Made by a program: the position numbers and the translations under genes. A stretch of DNA of 5,968 nucleotides from Alphaproteobacteria bacterium (GTDB lineage: Bacteria; Pseudomonadota; Alphaproteobacteria; Micavibrionales; SZUA-601): the NCBI GenBank assembly GCA_003250865.1, contig QKJH01000086.1:1-5968 (forward strand), given 5' to 3'. Below are positions 5,798 to 5,968 of this stretch, piece after piece. Position 1 is the stretch's first letter, and each line of letters starts with the position of its first letter. The notes below the pieces were generated by a model. The model did no database searches. It worked only from the letters and a program-made list of their open reading frames with translations, and was not told the origin of the DNA.

Positions 5798-5968
5798 ATG
5801 AGTTTTATGAATCCCTATACCGAACTTATCGAAGGCTATCCCGATATTTTGTTGAGAGAAGCCATATTGGAAGACGAAGACCTGCTTCTTTTGTACGACA
5901 TTGCCGACATTTACCAGCAACGTCTGATAAATAATATGGCGCGTTCGCCTTTACATGATGCCCCAATT
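5798..5968 (+). CDS. N-terminal part of an unknown protein (3' truncated by window end)
   Basis: An open frame starts at ATG 5798, 20 bases after the previous stop codon, and continues for 57 codons to the window edge without a stop. The visible sequence begins MSFMNPYTELIEGYP and continues with an acidic, leucine-rich, helix-forming stretch (ILEDEDLLLLYDIADIYQQR, about 24-43). It has no signal peptide or membrane helix. A purine-rich GACGAG (5784-5789) lies eight bases before the ATG and could serve as the ribosome-binding site. A second ATG at codon 4 is an alternative start. The short spacing suggests an operon with the 378-residue gene. The family is not recognised. An overlapping frame beginning near 5713 would start inside the previous gene and has atypical composition, so this frame is preferred. 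Confidence 0.6.
   Translation, partial: MSFMNPYTELIEGYPDILLREAILEDEDLLLLYDIADIYQQRLINNMARSPLHDAPI

Noticed and set aside
5713..5934. A 73-codon plus-strand frame crossing the end of the 378-residue gene
   Set aside because: It starts inside the previous gene in another frame and has atypical Arg/Tyr-rich composition. The frame from 5798 has better spacing and stays open to the window edge.
1..5968. A defence island, mobile element, CRISPR array or toxin-antitoxin pair
   Set aside because: No nuclease, transposase, integrase, repeat-spacer pattern or toxin-like motif is visible, and the recognised genes are housekeeping or redox types.

Overview
This 5,968-base window looks like ordinary chromosomal DNA from an alphaproteobacterium with moderate GC content. 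The main evidence is a DUF1491 protein (157-528), a family I know mainly from Alphaproteobacteria, next to a full-length bacterial release factor 3. No lineage below class can be defended from this sequence alone. All eight coding regions lie on the plus strand. Two are cut by the window edges. I saw no rRNA, tRNA, CRISPR array, transposase, integrase or phage gene.

Layout. 2-115 is the 3' end of an unrecognised gene. 157-528 encodes a DUF1491 protein, with a weak terminator-like hairpin over its stop codon. A sigma-70-like promoter (555-583) precedes prfC (630-2219), the GTPase that recycles class-I release factors. A second promoter with a perfect -35 box (2227-2255) leads into a probable two-gene operon: a small two-helix membrane protein of unknown function (2285-2785) and an extended short-chain dehydrogenase of the nucleotide-sugar epimerase/dehydratase type (2815-3873). 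A WrbA-like flavodoxin-fold protein follows (3939-4508). The last two genes, an unrecognised 378-residue soluble protein (4641-5777) and a partial ORF 20 bases downstream (5798-5968), are probably co-transcribed.

The genes do not form one recognisable pathway. They read as housekeeping and stress genes (translation termination, quinone/flavin redox) mixed with lineage-specific unknowns. No gap between genes exceeds 132 bases.

The most interesting non-coding signals are in two gaps. The leader of the flavodoxin gene holds a perfect 10-base inverted repeat that would bury its Shine-Dalgarno sequence, nested around a 15-base palindrome near the predicted transcription start. The gap before the 378-residue gene holds a long imperfect hairpin with G-U pairs that favour a plus-strand RNA, followed by a GGCC-containing dyad over the likely promoter. 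I found no convincing previously undescribed system. The best candidates for novelty are the unknown gene pair at the right end and these two leader structures.
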